Part shown: piece after piece, positions 1 through 9,984 of the stretch
Layout: every line of letters starts with the position of its first letter
Position numbering within the stretch: the first letter of the stretch is position 1
Assembly (NCBI GenBank): GCA_036231565.1
Contig: JAZAHA010000019.1
Coordinates: forward strand, 124,001 to 188,000
Direction: 5' to 3'
From: Maricaulis sp036231565
GTDB taxonomy: Bacteria > Pseudomonadota > Alphaproteobacteria > Caulobacterales > Maricaulaceae
Length of the DNA: 64,000 bases
Made by a program: the position numbers and the translations under genes
The notes under the pieces: generated by a model
What the model was told of the DNA's origin: nothing
Database searches by the model: none
Seen by the model: the letters and a program-made list of their open reading frames with translations, nothing else

Positions 1-179
1 TCGCGGCCGGCATCGCACAGGGCGGCATTGTCCTCACACCAGGCGCTGACGGGTTCGCCGGCATCAATCCGGGTTTCAGCCAGGTTTTGCGGCAGGTCAA
101 AGGCCTCGCCCGCGAAATCGCGGGGCACAAACACGCTGACGACTGCAAGCCAAAGGGCTGCACGCAGCAAGAACATCAT
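1..179 (-). CDS. DUF5330-like small secreted or membrane-anchored protein, 3' end outside window
   Basis: The protein begins MMFLLRAALWLAVVSVFVPR: a hydrophobic N-terminal segment followed by a soluble part with a Cys pair (WCEDNAALC). This opening resembles the DUF5330 family of small alphaproteobacterial proteins of unknown role. The start is well supported, because the mRNA-sense upstream bases read AAGGAGGTC about six bases before the ATG at 179. The gene runs off the left edge after 59 codons, so the C-terminus and full length cannot be judged. The family call is from memory of the N-terminal pattern; a secreted or inner-membrane location is inferred from the hydrophobic start. Confidence 0.6.
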   Translation of the reverse strand, partial: MMFLLRAALWLAVVSVFVPRDFAGEAFDLPQNLAETRIDAGEPVSAWCEDNAALCDAGR

Positions 180-319
180 GACCGACCTCCTTCTTATTGG
201 CACTCAAGAGGCGAGAACCTCCTCAATGCAGGATCGAGGCTAGTCGAAGAGCCGAAGTATAGCGAGCGAATCCGCCGTTAACCAAAAATGCCGTGCAAAT
301 ATGGATCAGCGTTTTTTTG

Positions 320-340
320 TAAAATTTGCCCGCAATTTTA
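320..340. repeat. AT-rich perfect inverted repeat between two - strand genes
   Basis: Seven bases TAAAATT at 320-326 are mirrored by AATTTTA at 334-340 around a seven-base GC-rich loop. It lies in the 223 bp gap between the 343-aa protein gene and the DUF5330-like gene. GTTAAC half-sites lie on both sides (around 278 and 367). It could be an operator or a weak hairpin; there is no T-run typical of an intrinsic terminator on the - strand transcript. Confidence 0.4.
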
Positions 341-402
341 TCTTGTCCCTGTTCGAGACACTTTTTGTTAACACGTCGCCATTCGAGCCGTGCAAATGCG
401 GC

Positions 403-1434
403 CTATTCCGACGTATCCGCGGTATCGAGGCAGCGGCTGACATCGAGCAGGGCGTGCTCGGCGATGCAGAAACTGTCCTCATACTTGAAATGCCCGGCGG
501 CCACGCATTGCTGCAGGTCGAGGCGGACCCAGGCAAGACAACGCTCGACCATCGGGTCGCTGAGCAGGCTGTCGATCGCGGCATCGGTGTCGGCACCGGT
601 GTCCTGCAGCGATTGCAGGGCGGCGACCGAAAGAATACGGCCGACGCGGGAGCGGTCGGGGTCCGGAACGGCTTCGCCGACGGTCAGCGAAAGCTGAGGC
701 GTCAGCGTATCGTCGACCGGTGTGACCATGTCCAGCGGCACGGCGCGCTCGAACAGGGCCGAGGCGGGGACCGCATCGCCCAGGCCGCTTTCCGGCGACA
801 GGCGCAACGTATCCGGCAGCATCAGCGGGCTTTCGGTCATTTCGGAAATTGCGGCCAGGCGGTCCGCCCGGTCGCGATAGACCCGGTTCGCCCAGCGTTC
901 CGACTGCAGAGAATAGGCGGCCGAACGGTAACGCTCAGAGACCTCGCGGATCTCGGCATTGTCGCGCCCGACGGCGTCGATCACCGAATCCTGGGCGTCG
1001 CCGGCGGCGGAGAAGCTGGTTGCGAAGGCCGGATCGTTCATCAAGCCGGACATGGCGGCGTTGGGGCCGTAATAGTCGGCCAGCTCGCGCACCTGGTCGA
1101 TATAGTCGGGGTGATGCGCCGCAATGATCGAGGCATAGGCGATCCAGGCCCGCACCAGACGGTCCTCGCCATAGAAGGCGGAGAGCCGGTCCATTGCCGA
1201 ATCGAGATCGTCGCCCGATGCGATAGGCGCATCGCGCAGATCAGCGACGACACCGTGATAGGCGGCGTATTGCCCCGCGGAGCGGCGAACCATCCCCTCT
1301 GCCTGTGGCGGGGCGGTATCGAGCTGGAGCTGCGGGGCCGCAGCGGTTTCACCGACTGTTTGCGGCGCCGTTTCCGGCGCGTCCTGCGCAGCGGAAATCA
1401 TGAGGACGAGCGCCGTGAGCGAACTGACAAACAT
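403..1434 (-). CDS. Secreted protein of unknown function (343 aa)
   Basis: I do not recognise this protein. It starts MFVSSLTALVLMISAAQ, a short cleavable-type signal sequence, and then runs as a largely alpha-helical, acidic soluble protein, so it is probably periplasmic or exported. The C-terminal quarter holds three Cys (MVERCLAWV, DLQQCVAAG, EDSFCIAEH) and a fourth near the end (SRCLDTAD), which could form disulfides after export. The start is supported by AGGAG about eight bases before the ATG at 1434. The gene stands alone, with 198 bp to the divergent histidine kinase gene and about 220 bp to the gene downstream. Confidence 0.7.
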   Translation of the reverse strand: MFVSSLTALVLMISAAQDAPETAPQTVGETAAAPQLQLDTAPPQAEGMVRRSAGQYAAYHGVVADLRDAPIASGDDLDSAMDRLSAFYGEDRLVRAWIAYASIIAAHHPDYIDQVRELADYYGPNAAMSGLMNDPAFATSFSAAGDAQDSVIDAVGRDNAEIREVSERYRSAAYSLQSERWANRVYRDRADRLAAISEMTESPLMLPDTLRLSPESGLGDAVPASALFERAVPLDMVTPVDDTLTPQLSLTVGEAVPDPDRSRVGRILSVAALQSLQDTGADTDAAIDSLLSDPMVERCLAWVRLDLQQCVAAGHFKYEDSFCIAEHALLDVSRCLDTADTSE

Positions 1435-1632
1435 TCAAAGACTCCTGACACGTCCCGCAAACATATTGCCTTGTCCCGCGAACAGCGCCAAGTGTCCATG
1501 CGTGATGAATTATTCGAAGGCCGGTTTGTTCAGAAAGGTAAATGAACCGGTCTCGGGATTCAGTATTTGTTAACGATAAAGGCGAAGATTCCCGCGTACA
1601 GGAATCAGATGACAGTCCGTACCGGTTGAGAG

Positions 1633-3405
1633 ATGGACCCGAAGAGCGACGATATCACAGCCTGGATCGCCCGCCGCGGTGGCGTGATTGTCAATCTGGT
1701 ATGGATTGGCACGCTGGCTGCTGCCGCGCCGCAGGTCTGGCCGCTGCTGGGCGGTGCCGAATGGATGCGCGCACTCGGCCTGACGGCGCTCGCCCTGCCG
1801 GCCATTGCCGGTCTCATGCTGCTGCCGCGTCTTGTTCATCCTTTCGAACGCTTTGTGCTGGCCATGATCTGGACCGGCTTTGCCGCCGGGATCGCCGTCA
1901 CCGGCGGCGGGGTCACCGGCATCGGTGCGCTCGCCTTCCTGCTGGCGCCGGCTGTCGCTGCGGCCAGCGGCCTGCGCGACGGAGTCGTCAAGGCGGCGTC
2001 CCTGTCCGGGCTGGCAGCGCTGGTTGTTGCCGTGCTGCAGCTGACGGGGTTCATTGCTCCGGCCCCCATGGCCGTCGAACTGCACCTGCCCTTTGTGCTC
2101 GGCTGCGCCCTGATGCTGGCGACCGGCTTTGGTCTGGGCGCCCTGCGCGCGGTCCGCGAAGCCGATGCCGTGCGGACCGAAGCCGAACGGGGCCGCGTGC
2201 GCTCGAAGGCTTTCGATCATGCTCCGGCCGCCATCGTCGCCTGCGATGGCGACGGAAACATCCTTGCCGCATCGGACGCGCTGCGCGAAATGTCTCCGGG
2301 CCTGCCGCGCGAGCTCGCCGGCCTGCCGCTGTGCGATCTGGGTTTTGATGACGAAAGTCGTGCCGAACTCGCGGCTCGCGCCCGCAAGGCTGCGCTTGCA
2401 CCGTCGTCGGGGCATCTGGTCTTGCGGGGGCTCAGCGGCAACGAAGCCGATGTCCGCTTCCAGACCCGGCCACTGCCGGGAGGCGGTTCCGTCGCGCTGT
2501 TCGCCGAGGATCGGGGCCCTGCGCTGGAAGCCCGTCTCCGCGAAGCCGAACGCGCCCGCGAAGAGGCCGAAGAGGAAGCCCGCGCCAAGTCCCAGTTCCT
2601 GGCGTCCGTCAGCCATGAACTGCGCACGCCGCTGAATGCCATTATCGGCTTCTCCGACGTCATGAAGGCGCGTCTCTTCGGCCCGATGCCGGCCCGCTAT
2701 GCGGAATATGCCGACCTGATCCATGAAAGCGGCCAGCACCTGATGGAGTTGATCGGGGACGTGCTCGACATGTCCAAGATCGAAGCCGATCGCTACGAGC
2801 TGGTGCGCGAACGGTTCGACATTGACGAGATCGTCGGCCTGGTCGCCAAGATGATGCGTCTGCAGGCCGAAGAGGCCGGTATCACCCTGTCGGTGAAGCG
2901 CAATGACGTGGCCGTGCCGGTCATGGGCGACCGCAAGGCGCTGCGCCAGATCCTGCTGAACCTGCTGTCGAATGCCGTGAAGTTCACGCCCGAAGGCGGC
3001 GCGATTGTCGTGATGGCCCGTCCGTCCGGCGGCCAGCTGGTGCTGGCGGTGGGCGATAGCGGTGTCGGGATCGATCCGGAAGAGGCCGAGCGTCTGGGCC
3101 AGCCCTATCAGCAGGCCGCCAATGCCCGCGACATCGAGAAGCGCGGCACGGGCCTGGGCCTCTCGCTGGTGCGTGCCCTGGCCGAACTGCACGGCGGTCA
3201 CATGTCGATCGCCTCGCGCAAGGGTGTCGGCACGACCGTCACGGTGACCCTGCCGATCCTTGCCGACAAGCGCGGTGATGTGGAAACCTGGCCGGCCGGT
3301 ACTGTGGCCGGGCTGGATGTGCGTCAGCAGATCGAGCGGGCCCAGGCCGCGTCGCAGGATATCACGACCGCGCCGACGGCCGGGCGTACCGGTACGGAGG
3401 CCTGA
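1633..3405 (+). CDS. Membrane sensor histidine kinase, DivJ/PleC-like
   Basis: This is a hybrid-less sensor kinase of 590 aa. Residues ~15-175 contain about six hydrophobic segments. A PAS-like region (~190-300, starting near SKAFDHAPAAIVACDGDG) and a short coiled coil (EAERAREEAEEEAR) follow. The HisKA H-box is SHELRTPLN with the phospho-acceptor His328, and the HATPase domain has N (NLLSNAVKF), G1 (GDSGVGI) and G2 (GTGLGLSLV) boxes. The C-terminus after ~540 is low-complexity. The H-box neighbourhood (AIIGFSDVM, LFGP, YADLI) is that of the PleC/DivJ cell-cycle kinases. The multi-spanning N-terminus and length match Caulobacter DivJ (about 597 aa) better than PleC, but orthology is inference. 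No partner regulator is adjacent. Confidence 0.85.
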   Translation: MDPKSDDITAWIARRGGVIVNLVWIGTLAAAAPQVWPLLGGAEWMRALGLTALALPAIAGLMLLPRLVHPFERFVLAMIWTGFAAGIAVTGGGVTGIGALAFLLAPAVAAASGLRDGVVKAASLSGLAALVVAVLQLTGFIAPAPMAVELHLPFVLGCALMLATGFGLGALRAVREADAVRTEAERGRVRSKAFDHAPAAIVACDGDGNILAASDALREMSPGLPRELAGLPLCDLGFDDESRAELAARARKAALAPSSGHLVLRGLSGNEADVRFQTRPLPGGGSVALFAEDRGPALEARLREAERAREEAEEEARAKSQFLASVSHELRTPLNAIIGFSDVMKARLFGPMPARYAEYADLIHESGQHLMELIGDVLDMSKIEADRYELVRERFDIDEIVGLVAKMMRLQAEEAGITLSVKRNDVAVPVMGDRKALRQILLNLLSNAVKFTPEGGAIVVMARPSGGQLVLAVGDSGVGIDPEEAERLGQPYQQAANARDIEKRGTGLGLSLVRALAELHGGHMSIASRKGVGTTVTVTLPILADKRGDVETWPAGTVAGLDVRQQIERAQAASQDITTAPTAGRTGTEA

Positions 3406-3421
3406 CGCCTCGGGCGTTTTC
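3402..3421 (+). terminator. Short candidate intrinsic terminator after the histidine kinase
   Basis: ACGCC, a TCG loop, GGCGT and then TTTC follow the TGA of the kinase directly. The stem is only five base pairs, so the hairpin is weak, but its position at the stop codon and the T-run are right for a Rho-independent terminator. Confidence 0.4.
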
Positions 3422-3458
3422 ATCGCGATAGAGGTCGGTGAAATGGCTACGGCTTTTT

Positions 3459-3511
3459 GAGCGGTCGCATTTTCGAACCGCAAAACCGGTTCCCACTTTT
3501 GCTGAAAATGC
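3459..3511. repeat. 53 bp palindromic intergenic repeat, copy 1 of a tandem pair
   Basis: The unit starts GAGCGGTCGCATTTTC and ends GCTGAAAATGC. The GCATTTTC/GAAAATGC ends are complementary, and the centre reads ACCGGTTCCCACTTTT. Small intergenic elements with this kind of centre are common in alphaproteobacterial genomes. A second copy with one visible mismatch starts 61 bp later. Confidence 0.8.
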
Positions 3512-3519
3512 CAAGGCCT

Positions 3520-3572
3520 GAGCGGTCGCATTTTCGAACCGCAAAATCGGTTCCCACTTTTGCTGAAAATGC
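3520..3572. repeat. 53 bp palindromic intergenic repeat, copy 2 of a tandem pair
   Basis: Same unit as 3459-3511 in the same orientation, with a C-to-T change in the centre. It ends one base before the stop codon of the convergent 302-aa gene, so it is in the immediate 3' end of that transcript as well as that of the histidine kinase. Confidence 0.8.
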
Positions 3573-3573
3573 T

Positions 3574-4482
3574 CTAGCTCCGCGGAACCGACAGATTGCC
3601 CGATCGCACGAAGGCGCGGGCGGCACCGAAATCCCCGATCTCGAAATAGTAGTGGCCGACCGTGTTGCCGTGTCCGTCGATCAGCTCGATACGGGCCGTT
3701 TCGCGCGGATCGCGGGCAATGATGGCCTCCACGGCGCTCTCGGGGAAATGGAAGACCAGGCCGGTTCCGCCGGCGCTCAGGGCGGCCTGTTCGGCAGCAG
3801 TACCACGGCCGCTGGCCCAGAGCAGCGCACGGGCATAATCCGGCGGTGTCCAGTCGGCCCACTCCGCTCCGGCCGGTGCGGGAAAGTGTCCGTCCAGCGT
3901 CGGATCGTAAAGGTCGGGCTCGCGGCGCATGTCGCGCAGGACGAGGACGGCCGAGACAGCGCCCGGCGTTGCCGGCATGGCGGCTGAAAAGCGGATGCGC
4001 TGATCGGTCCGGCTGAGACCGACGCGGAGCACGCCTGTATCCTGGAGAGCCGCCCAGCCGGGTTGTCCGGCAATGAATGAGCGGGTCGCGCTCCAGCCGA
4101 AATCCTGACCTTCGAACTGCATGTCGCGCAGCCGCTGCCAGCCGGTGAAGGCGTCGGCTACACGGTGGCGCAGGTCGGCGACTTCCGGCCAGGTGCAGTC
4201 TGTCGCGCCGGCCTGGGCCTCGATCTCGTCGGCATAGTCGTCCAGGGCATGGGCAGAGACGCCGTCACGCAGCAGCGTGCCGCGGGCCTGGAGCCGGGCG
4301 GCATTCAGCGCATCGCGTTGTTCGGCCGTGAACAGGCCGCAGCGTGCGTCGAGATCCAGCGCCAGCTGGCGTTCGCCGAAGATCAGGCCGGTCGCATCAT
4401 TGGCGATGGCCGGTCCGCTGGCGACCGTCAGTGCGGCGGCCAATCCGGCGGCTGCGATCCGGCTCCTGGTTGAAAAGCGCAT
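3574..4482 (-). CDS. Exported protein of unknown function (302 aa)
   Basis: I do not recognise the family. A clear signal peptide (basic MRFSTRSR, hydrophobic run, cleavage after GPAIA) predicts export to the periplasm. The first half holds two Cys (DARCGLFT, GATDCTWPE) that could form a disulfide. The C-terminal half looks beta-rich and ends with a segment HYYFEIGDFGAARAF. The gene is convergent with the upstream histidine kinase and ends next to the tandem palindromic repeats. It is followed on its 5' side by the BcsB-like gene on the same strand, 109 bp away, so co-transcription is possible but not shown. Confidence 0.7.
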   Translation of the reverse strand: MRFSTRSRIAAAGLAAALTVASGPAIANDATGLIFGERQLALDLDARCGLFTAEQRDALNAARLQARGTLLRDGVSAHALDDYADEIEAQAGATDCTWPEVADLRHRVADAFTGWQRLRDMQFEGQDFGWSATRSFIAGQPGWAALQDTGVLRVGLSRTDQRIRFSAAMPATPGAVSAVLVLRDMRREPDLYDPTLDGHFPAPAGAEWADWTPPDYARALLWASGRGTAAEQAALSAGGTGLVFHFPESAVEAIIARDPRETARIELIDGHGNTVGHYYFEIGDFGAARAFVRSGNLSVPRS

Positions 4483-4591
4483 GTTTCGTCCCGTTCCCTA
4501 CAGGTCCGGGTTTAGCAGAGACGCTTTTATGCCGCGTGAAGAAGAAGGGTTAATGCCCGGCTAAGGCATTGGGTAAAATAAATTCCTCGTC

Positions 4592-6265
4592 TCACGCACT
4601 GGCCCTGCGGCGGCGCATGGCGCCGCGCAGCAGCAGAAGAAGGGCCGCCCCGAACAGCAGGAAGGCGGCATCGCGGGTGTGGTCAACGGCGAGTTCCTGC
4701 ACCCGCTCGAACAGGGTCGGCGGCTGGACGGTGAAGTCGAGCGGGGTCACACCGCGCGCGCTCCAAACCGCCGCCCGGCCTTCCAGGGCCGACCAGAGAT
4801 TGGAGCGGGCCAGCTGGCGGCCGGCGCTCTCGAAGGATGCGATATCGGGTGCCGTCAGCGTACCGATCCAGCGCGCAGTATTACGGCGGTCCTTGAAAAG
4901 CGAGGCGACGCCGACGCCCAGTTCCGCCCCTTCACGTGTCGTGGTGCCTTCACTGCTACCGTCATCGGCATAGGCGGCCGCAGCCAGGCGCATCAGTCCA
5001 CGCTGGCCGCGCGAGCGTTCGGCGGCGCGAAGGGCAGCCCGCAGCTCGTCCGGCGCATTGCGGTCAATGATCTCGAACTGGGTGGAGTTGGGACCGACGA
5101 CCAGGAGGTTGTGATTGGCCGGAGCCTCTTCCTCGGCGTCGCCGTACCAAGCATAAAGCCAGGCTTCGCCGCCGATCAATGCTGCCCGGGCAAGCACGGA
5201 CAGGGCACCATAACGGTCGCTGTCAAAGCGGGTAGAGAACTGCACGGCGGTGCGGGCGCCCTGGTCGGCGCTGAAAGGCAGGCCCGAGGCCGCAAATGTC
5301 CGCAGATCGGCCGTCTCGGTAAGGGACGGGTCGACCTCGATGGACGGACGGCCAAGGCGGTTTGCCCGGATAGCGTCGGCTGCGAAAAAGGTCGCGCCAT
5401 GACCGGCAAAGGAGCGCGCGCCCATCAGACGGGCCGCAGCGGTCGCTTCGTCAATATTGCGTCCGGTCACCACAAGGCGCGGCTGGCCGTCATTATAGAA
5501 GGCGATTTCCGGGCCCTGGCTGGTTTGCGACCGCAGGGCCGCCCGGTCCGTATCGTCAAGCCGGGCAATCTCGGCGATGCGTACAACGAGATCGGCATTG
5601 GCCGTGTCGCCGGAGAACAGCGGCACTTCGCCGGCGCGCAGGGCGAGCCCCTGGGCAACGAGGCTTTCCAGCGTGATCCGCTCACGGCCGGCTTCGGTAT
5701 CCAGCGCGATGCGGCGCGGCGCCGCGAAATCGGATCCCAGCGCCTGTTCGAGCTCGCCCAGTGTCGAAAGCGGTGCGACGGGCTCCAGCGTCAGGCGCAG
5801 GCGCGAACGGCGCGCATCGACGATCCAGCCGGTCGCTGCGGTTTCGGTCGCGTAGCTGATGCTCAGCGTGTTCTCGCCCGGGCGGAAGTCGGCCGAGAAG
5901 AGCGCAAAGCGAGCTTCCATCGCGCGAGCCTGCGGGCGGATGACAATCGGATCGCCGCCATTGACGCTGACCTGAATGCGGCCGTCCGTGCCGTCACTGG
6001 CCGGGCGTGCGGCCAGACGCAGCCAGGCTTCCGAGCTGACAACATGCGGCGGCAGGGTGAAATGGATGTCGGCTGCCGGTTGGGAGGTGGACAGGACAAA
6101 GGCATCGCCGCGGCCGTCGAGATCGGCCAGCGCACGCTCTTCGGTGTTCACCCGTTCGGCAGCATGCTGTTCGGCAGGCGCGGCCTCCTGTATCGAAGAC
6201 GCTTGGACACCGGATACGCACGCGGACCATGCGAGAATGGCCGCCGACACAACACGAACAATCAT
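4592..6265 (-). CDS. BcsB-like cellulose synthase regulatory subunit homologue, isolated
   Basis: The 557-aa product has a signal peptide (MIVRVVSAAILAWSACVSGVQA). It then has a BcsB-type carbohydrate-binding module start (IHFTLPPHVVSSEAWLRLA), an NGGDP turn, a second repeat with NLLVVGPNS, and a C-terminal segment WSALEGRAAVW. It closes with one transmembrane helix and a basic tail (LLFGAALLLLLRGAMRRRR). This order is that of BcsB, the periplasmic membrane-anchored partner of the cellulose synthase BcsA, which is usually about 750-780 aa, so this is a shorter divergent member. No bcsA, bcsZ or bcsC lies nearby. The ATG at 6265 is preferred over an upstream GTG because GAGGGAGC precedes it by about six bases. 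A role in exopolysaccharide export is inference. Confidence 0.6.
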   Translation of the reverse strand: MIVRVVSAAILAWSACVSGVQASSIQEAAPAEQHAAERVNTEERALADLDGRGDAFVLSTSQPAADIHFTLPPHVVSSEAWLRLAARPASDGTDGRIQVSVNGGDPIVIRPQARAMEARFALFSADFRPGENTLSISYATETAATGWIVDARRSRLRLTLEPVAPLSTLGELEQALGSDFAAPRRIALDTEAGRERITLESLVAQGLALRAGEVPLFSGDTANADLVVRIAEIARLDDTDRAALRSQTSQGPEIAFYNDGQPRLVVTGRNIDEATAAARLMGARSFAGHGATFFAADAIRANRLGRPSIEVDPSLTETADLRTFAASGLPFSADQGARTAVQFSTRFDSDRYGALSVLARAALIGGEAWLYAWYGDAEEEAPANHNLLVVGPNSTQFEIIDRNAPDELRAALRAAERSRGQRGLMRLAAAAYADDGSSEGTTTREGAELGVGVASLFKDRRNTARWIGTLTAPDIASFESAGRQLARSNLWSALEGRAAVWSARGVTPLDFTVQPPTLFERVQELAVDHTRDAAFLLFGAALLLLLRGAMRRRRASA

Positions 6266-6284
6266 TGAATGCTCCCTCACCCGT

Positions 6285-6299
6285 TTAACAGATTATTAA
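6285..6299. promoter_or_regulatory. CtrA-like box TTAA-N7-TTAA
   Basis: TTAA at 6285-6288 and TTAA at 6296-6299 are separated by exactly seven bases. This is the full-site spacing of the CtrA response regulator in Caulobacter relatives (TTAA-N7-TTAA). It lies between the divergent BcsB-like gene (ATG at 6265) and the DUF1491 gene (ATG at 6324), so it could control either. Two TTAA tetramers at this spacing are rare in DNA this GC-rich. Function is inferred, not shown. Confidence 0.5.
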
Positions 6300-6323
6300 G
6301 CAATTGAGCGGCCATCAACGGAA

Positions 6324-6665
6324 ATGAGCGAACTGAAGACGAGATTCTGGGTCGATGCCCTTGTCAGGCGGGCTGATACGGGTTTGGCGTCCGCCTATGT
6401 GATTCGCCGTGGAGACGAAGATGCGGGCGCCGTGCTCGTAAAGGTGGTGCTCGCGCGCGATCTGGCACAGCTCTATGTCCCGGCCCGGGACGGTGAGGGG
6501 AAACGGATCTGGACGGTGTTCCGTCCCGCTCCGGCGGGCGAAGCCGAGATCGATGCCTACTGCCGGCGGCGTGCTGATGACGATCCGGACATCTGGCTGG
6601 TCGAGATCGAGGACCGGGGCGGGCGCCATTTCCTGACCGAGCCGGTGGAAACCGCGGAGCGGTAG
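6324..6665 (+). CDS. DUF1491 family protein
   Basis: The 113-aa cytosolic protein has the DUF1491 pattern: KTRFWVDALVRR at the start, a central DAGAVLVKV strand, RIWTVFRP, an acidic stretch and IWLVEIEDR near the end. DUF1491 proteins are small, conserved in alphaproteobacteria and of unknown role; in several relatives they sit near exported peptidoglycan-related genes, which is not the case here. The gene lies alone 58 bp from the divergent BcsB-like gene, with a CtrA-like box between them. Confidence 0.8.
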   Translation: MSELKTRFWVDALVRRADTGLASAYVIRRGDEDAGAVLVKVVLARDLAQLYVPARDGEGKRIWTVFRPAPAGEAEIDAYCRRRADDDPDIWLVEIEDRGGRHFLTEPVETAER

Positions 6666-6732
6666 AAAAACCTTAACGCCGCATCGCGATACTTGATGAC
6701 GCCAAAACGCTCATTTCGTAACGAGACGGACG

Positions 6733-7155
6733 ATGTTGTTCCTCTTCAACGATGTCGTGTTCGACCTGGGTGATTTGAATTCGGTGCTGAATGACGGCAC
6801 GATGCCGCTCTCACCCGCCCAGATCGAGACACTTACTGCCGGCCAGCTCAACATGCTGGTCCGTGAAGCTGTGTTTGCCAATCCGAATGTCGCGCGCAGC
6901 AAGCCCGAGCATATCCGGCATCTGTGCGCATTGATCTGCTATGTCGCGCCGGGCGCGAACGCTCTGCTGGCTGTGCGGCCCGAGGGGGCGACGAGCTGGC
7001 AGGCTGTCGGGCTGCGCTATGCAAACGTCCCGATCACGACGCTGGCCTATCTCTGGGGAGAGCAGGCCGACGGACGCCTGACAGCCTCCAAGGCAAACAG
7101 CGCGGTCTGGACGGCAGGCAGTGAGCCCTTGCCTCAGGCCACGGGAACGGGGTAA
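6733..7155 (+). CDS. Conserved-looking protein of unknown function (140 aa)
   Basis: I do not recognise it. The protein has no signal peptide or transmembrane helix. It starts MLFLFNDVVFDLGD and has a helical middle (SPAQIETLTAGQLNMLVREAV). It ends with a disordered tail (PLPQATGTG). The regular composition and the position 33 bp before prfC on the same strand support a real gene. An ATG with the weak GAGACGGACG upstream is the only sensible start. It may share a transcript with prfC and the MscS channel gene. Confidence 0.65.
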   Translation: MLFLFNDVVFDLGDLNSVLNDGTMPLSPAQIETLTAGQLNMLVREAVFANPNVARSKPEHIRHLCALICYVAPGANALLAVRPEGATSWQAVGLRYANVPITTLAYLWGEQADGRLTASKANSAVWTAGSEPLPQATGTG

Positions 7156-7188
7156 CCCCCGGCTTGCATTGTCTTGCGAGCCTTATAG

Positions 7189-8792
<1,604 letters not shown>

Positions 8793-8796
<4 letters not shown>

Positions 8797-9971
8797 GTAC
8801 TATCGCGACTGACAGTGTTCCCGAGCAGCTCCAGGAATTCTGGGGCATTGTTGTCGAGGTCTGGGAAACGTCTTTCCTGGGCATCAGTGTCGGTCAGGGC
8901 CTGCTGGCGATACTGGTCGTCCTGATCGGTGTGGGCATTCGCGGACTGATCGCGAAATGGCTCTTGGCAGCGCTTCAGCGCCTCGCCAAGCGGTCCGAGA
9001 CCGAGTTCGACGATGCGGTCGTCGAGGCGCTGGCCGGACCGATGAAACTCGTCCCGGTGATCATTGCGCTCTTCTTTGCGATCAACATCATCCAGCTCGG
9101 CGGCGACGGGGCGCTGCGCGGGCATCAATTTGTCCAGTCGCTGGTGGTCATCGCCCTGTTCTGGGCGCTGCACAATGCGGTCGGGCCGTTCGCCTTTGCC
9201 CTGCAGGGGCTTCGCAATGCGCTGACCCCGGTCATGGTCGACTGGCTGACCAAGGCGCTGCGGATCGTCTTCATCGTGGTGGGGGCGGCGGCCGTCCTGC
9301 AGGTCTGGGACATCCCGGTTGCGGGGGTTATCGCCGGTCTGGGACTGTTCGGTGTTGCCATCGACCTGGGCGCCCAGGACCTGTTCAAGAACCTGATTGC
9401 CGGCCTCCTGATCCTGACCGAGAAGCGCTTCCTGCCGGGCGACTGGGTGAAGGTGGACGGGGTGGTCGAGGGCACGGTGGAGGAGATCAATTTCCGCTCC
9501 ACGCTGGTGCGCCGCTTCGACAAGGGGCCGGTCTATGTGCCGAACTCGAAACTGTCGGACAATGCCGTCACCAACTTCTCCCGCATGACCCACCGCCGCA
9601 TCAAATGGGCGATCGGCGTGCGCTACGACACGACATCCGAGCAATTGCGCGAGATCCGCGACAAGGTGCTCGCCTATGTCTCCGACAATCCGGAATTCGC
9701 CGATCCGCCGGAAGTCGCGACCTTCATGCGGGTTGACGCCTTCGGTTCGTCTTCGATCGACTTCCTGCTCTACTGTTTCACCAAGACGACGAATTGGGGC
9801 GAGTGGCTGCGGCTGAAGGAAGAGCTGGCCTTCTTCGTCAAGCAGACGGTGGAAGAGGCCGGCACCGAGTTCGCCTTCCCCTCAACCTCCGTCTATCTGG
9901 AAAGCGGCACGGAAGTGTTCGAGCCGCCGCAGGACGATGCGGCAGGCGCAGTGGCTGCCAGCAGGGCCTGA
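8793..9971 (+). CDS. Small-conductance mechanosensitive channel, MscS family
   Basis: This 392-aa inner-membrane channel should open on membrane tension and protect against hypo-osmotic shock. Three to four hydrophobic segments precede the pore helix TM3 (VIAGLGLFGVAIDLGAQD), which has the Gly/Ala packing of MscS. The beta-domain start (PGDWVKVDG, GTVEEINFRST), the VYVPNSKL loop and the DNAVTNFSR element follow, then the alpha/beta C-terminal domain. It overlaps prfC by four bases. The gene is convergent with the DUF2336 gene, and only six bases separate the two stop codons. Confidence 0.93.
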
Positions 9972-9984
9972 CCGGTCTCAGGCC
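9965..9984. terminator. Inverted repeat spanning two convergent stop codons
   Basis: GGCCTGA (9965-9971) and TCAGGCC (9978-9984) form a perfect 7 bp stem with a six-base loop. The TGA stop codons of the MscS gene and of the convergent DUF2336 gene lie inside the two arms. There is no T-run, so efficiency as a bidirectional terminator is uncertain. Confidence 0.4.

Noticed and set aside
301..1545. 414-codon + strand frame opposite the secreted 343-aa protein
   Set aside because: The - strand frame has a signal peptide and a good ribosome binding site; the + strand frame is Arg/Gly/His-rich shadow.
1570..3531. 653-codon open frame on the - strand opposite the histidine kinase
   Set aside because: The + strand encodes intact H, N, G1 and G2 boxes; the opposite frame has shadow composition and extends through intergenic repeats.
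4552..4570. AATGCC/GGCATT inverted repeat as a terminator of the BcsB-like gene
   Set aside because: Stem of six with a seven-base loop and no T-run in the - strand direction; too weak to call.
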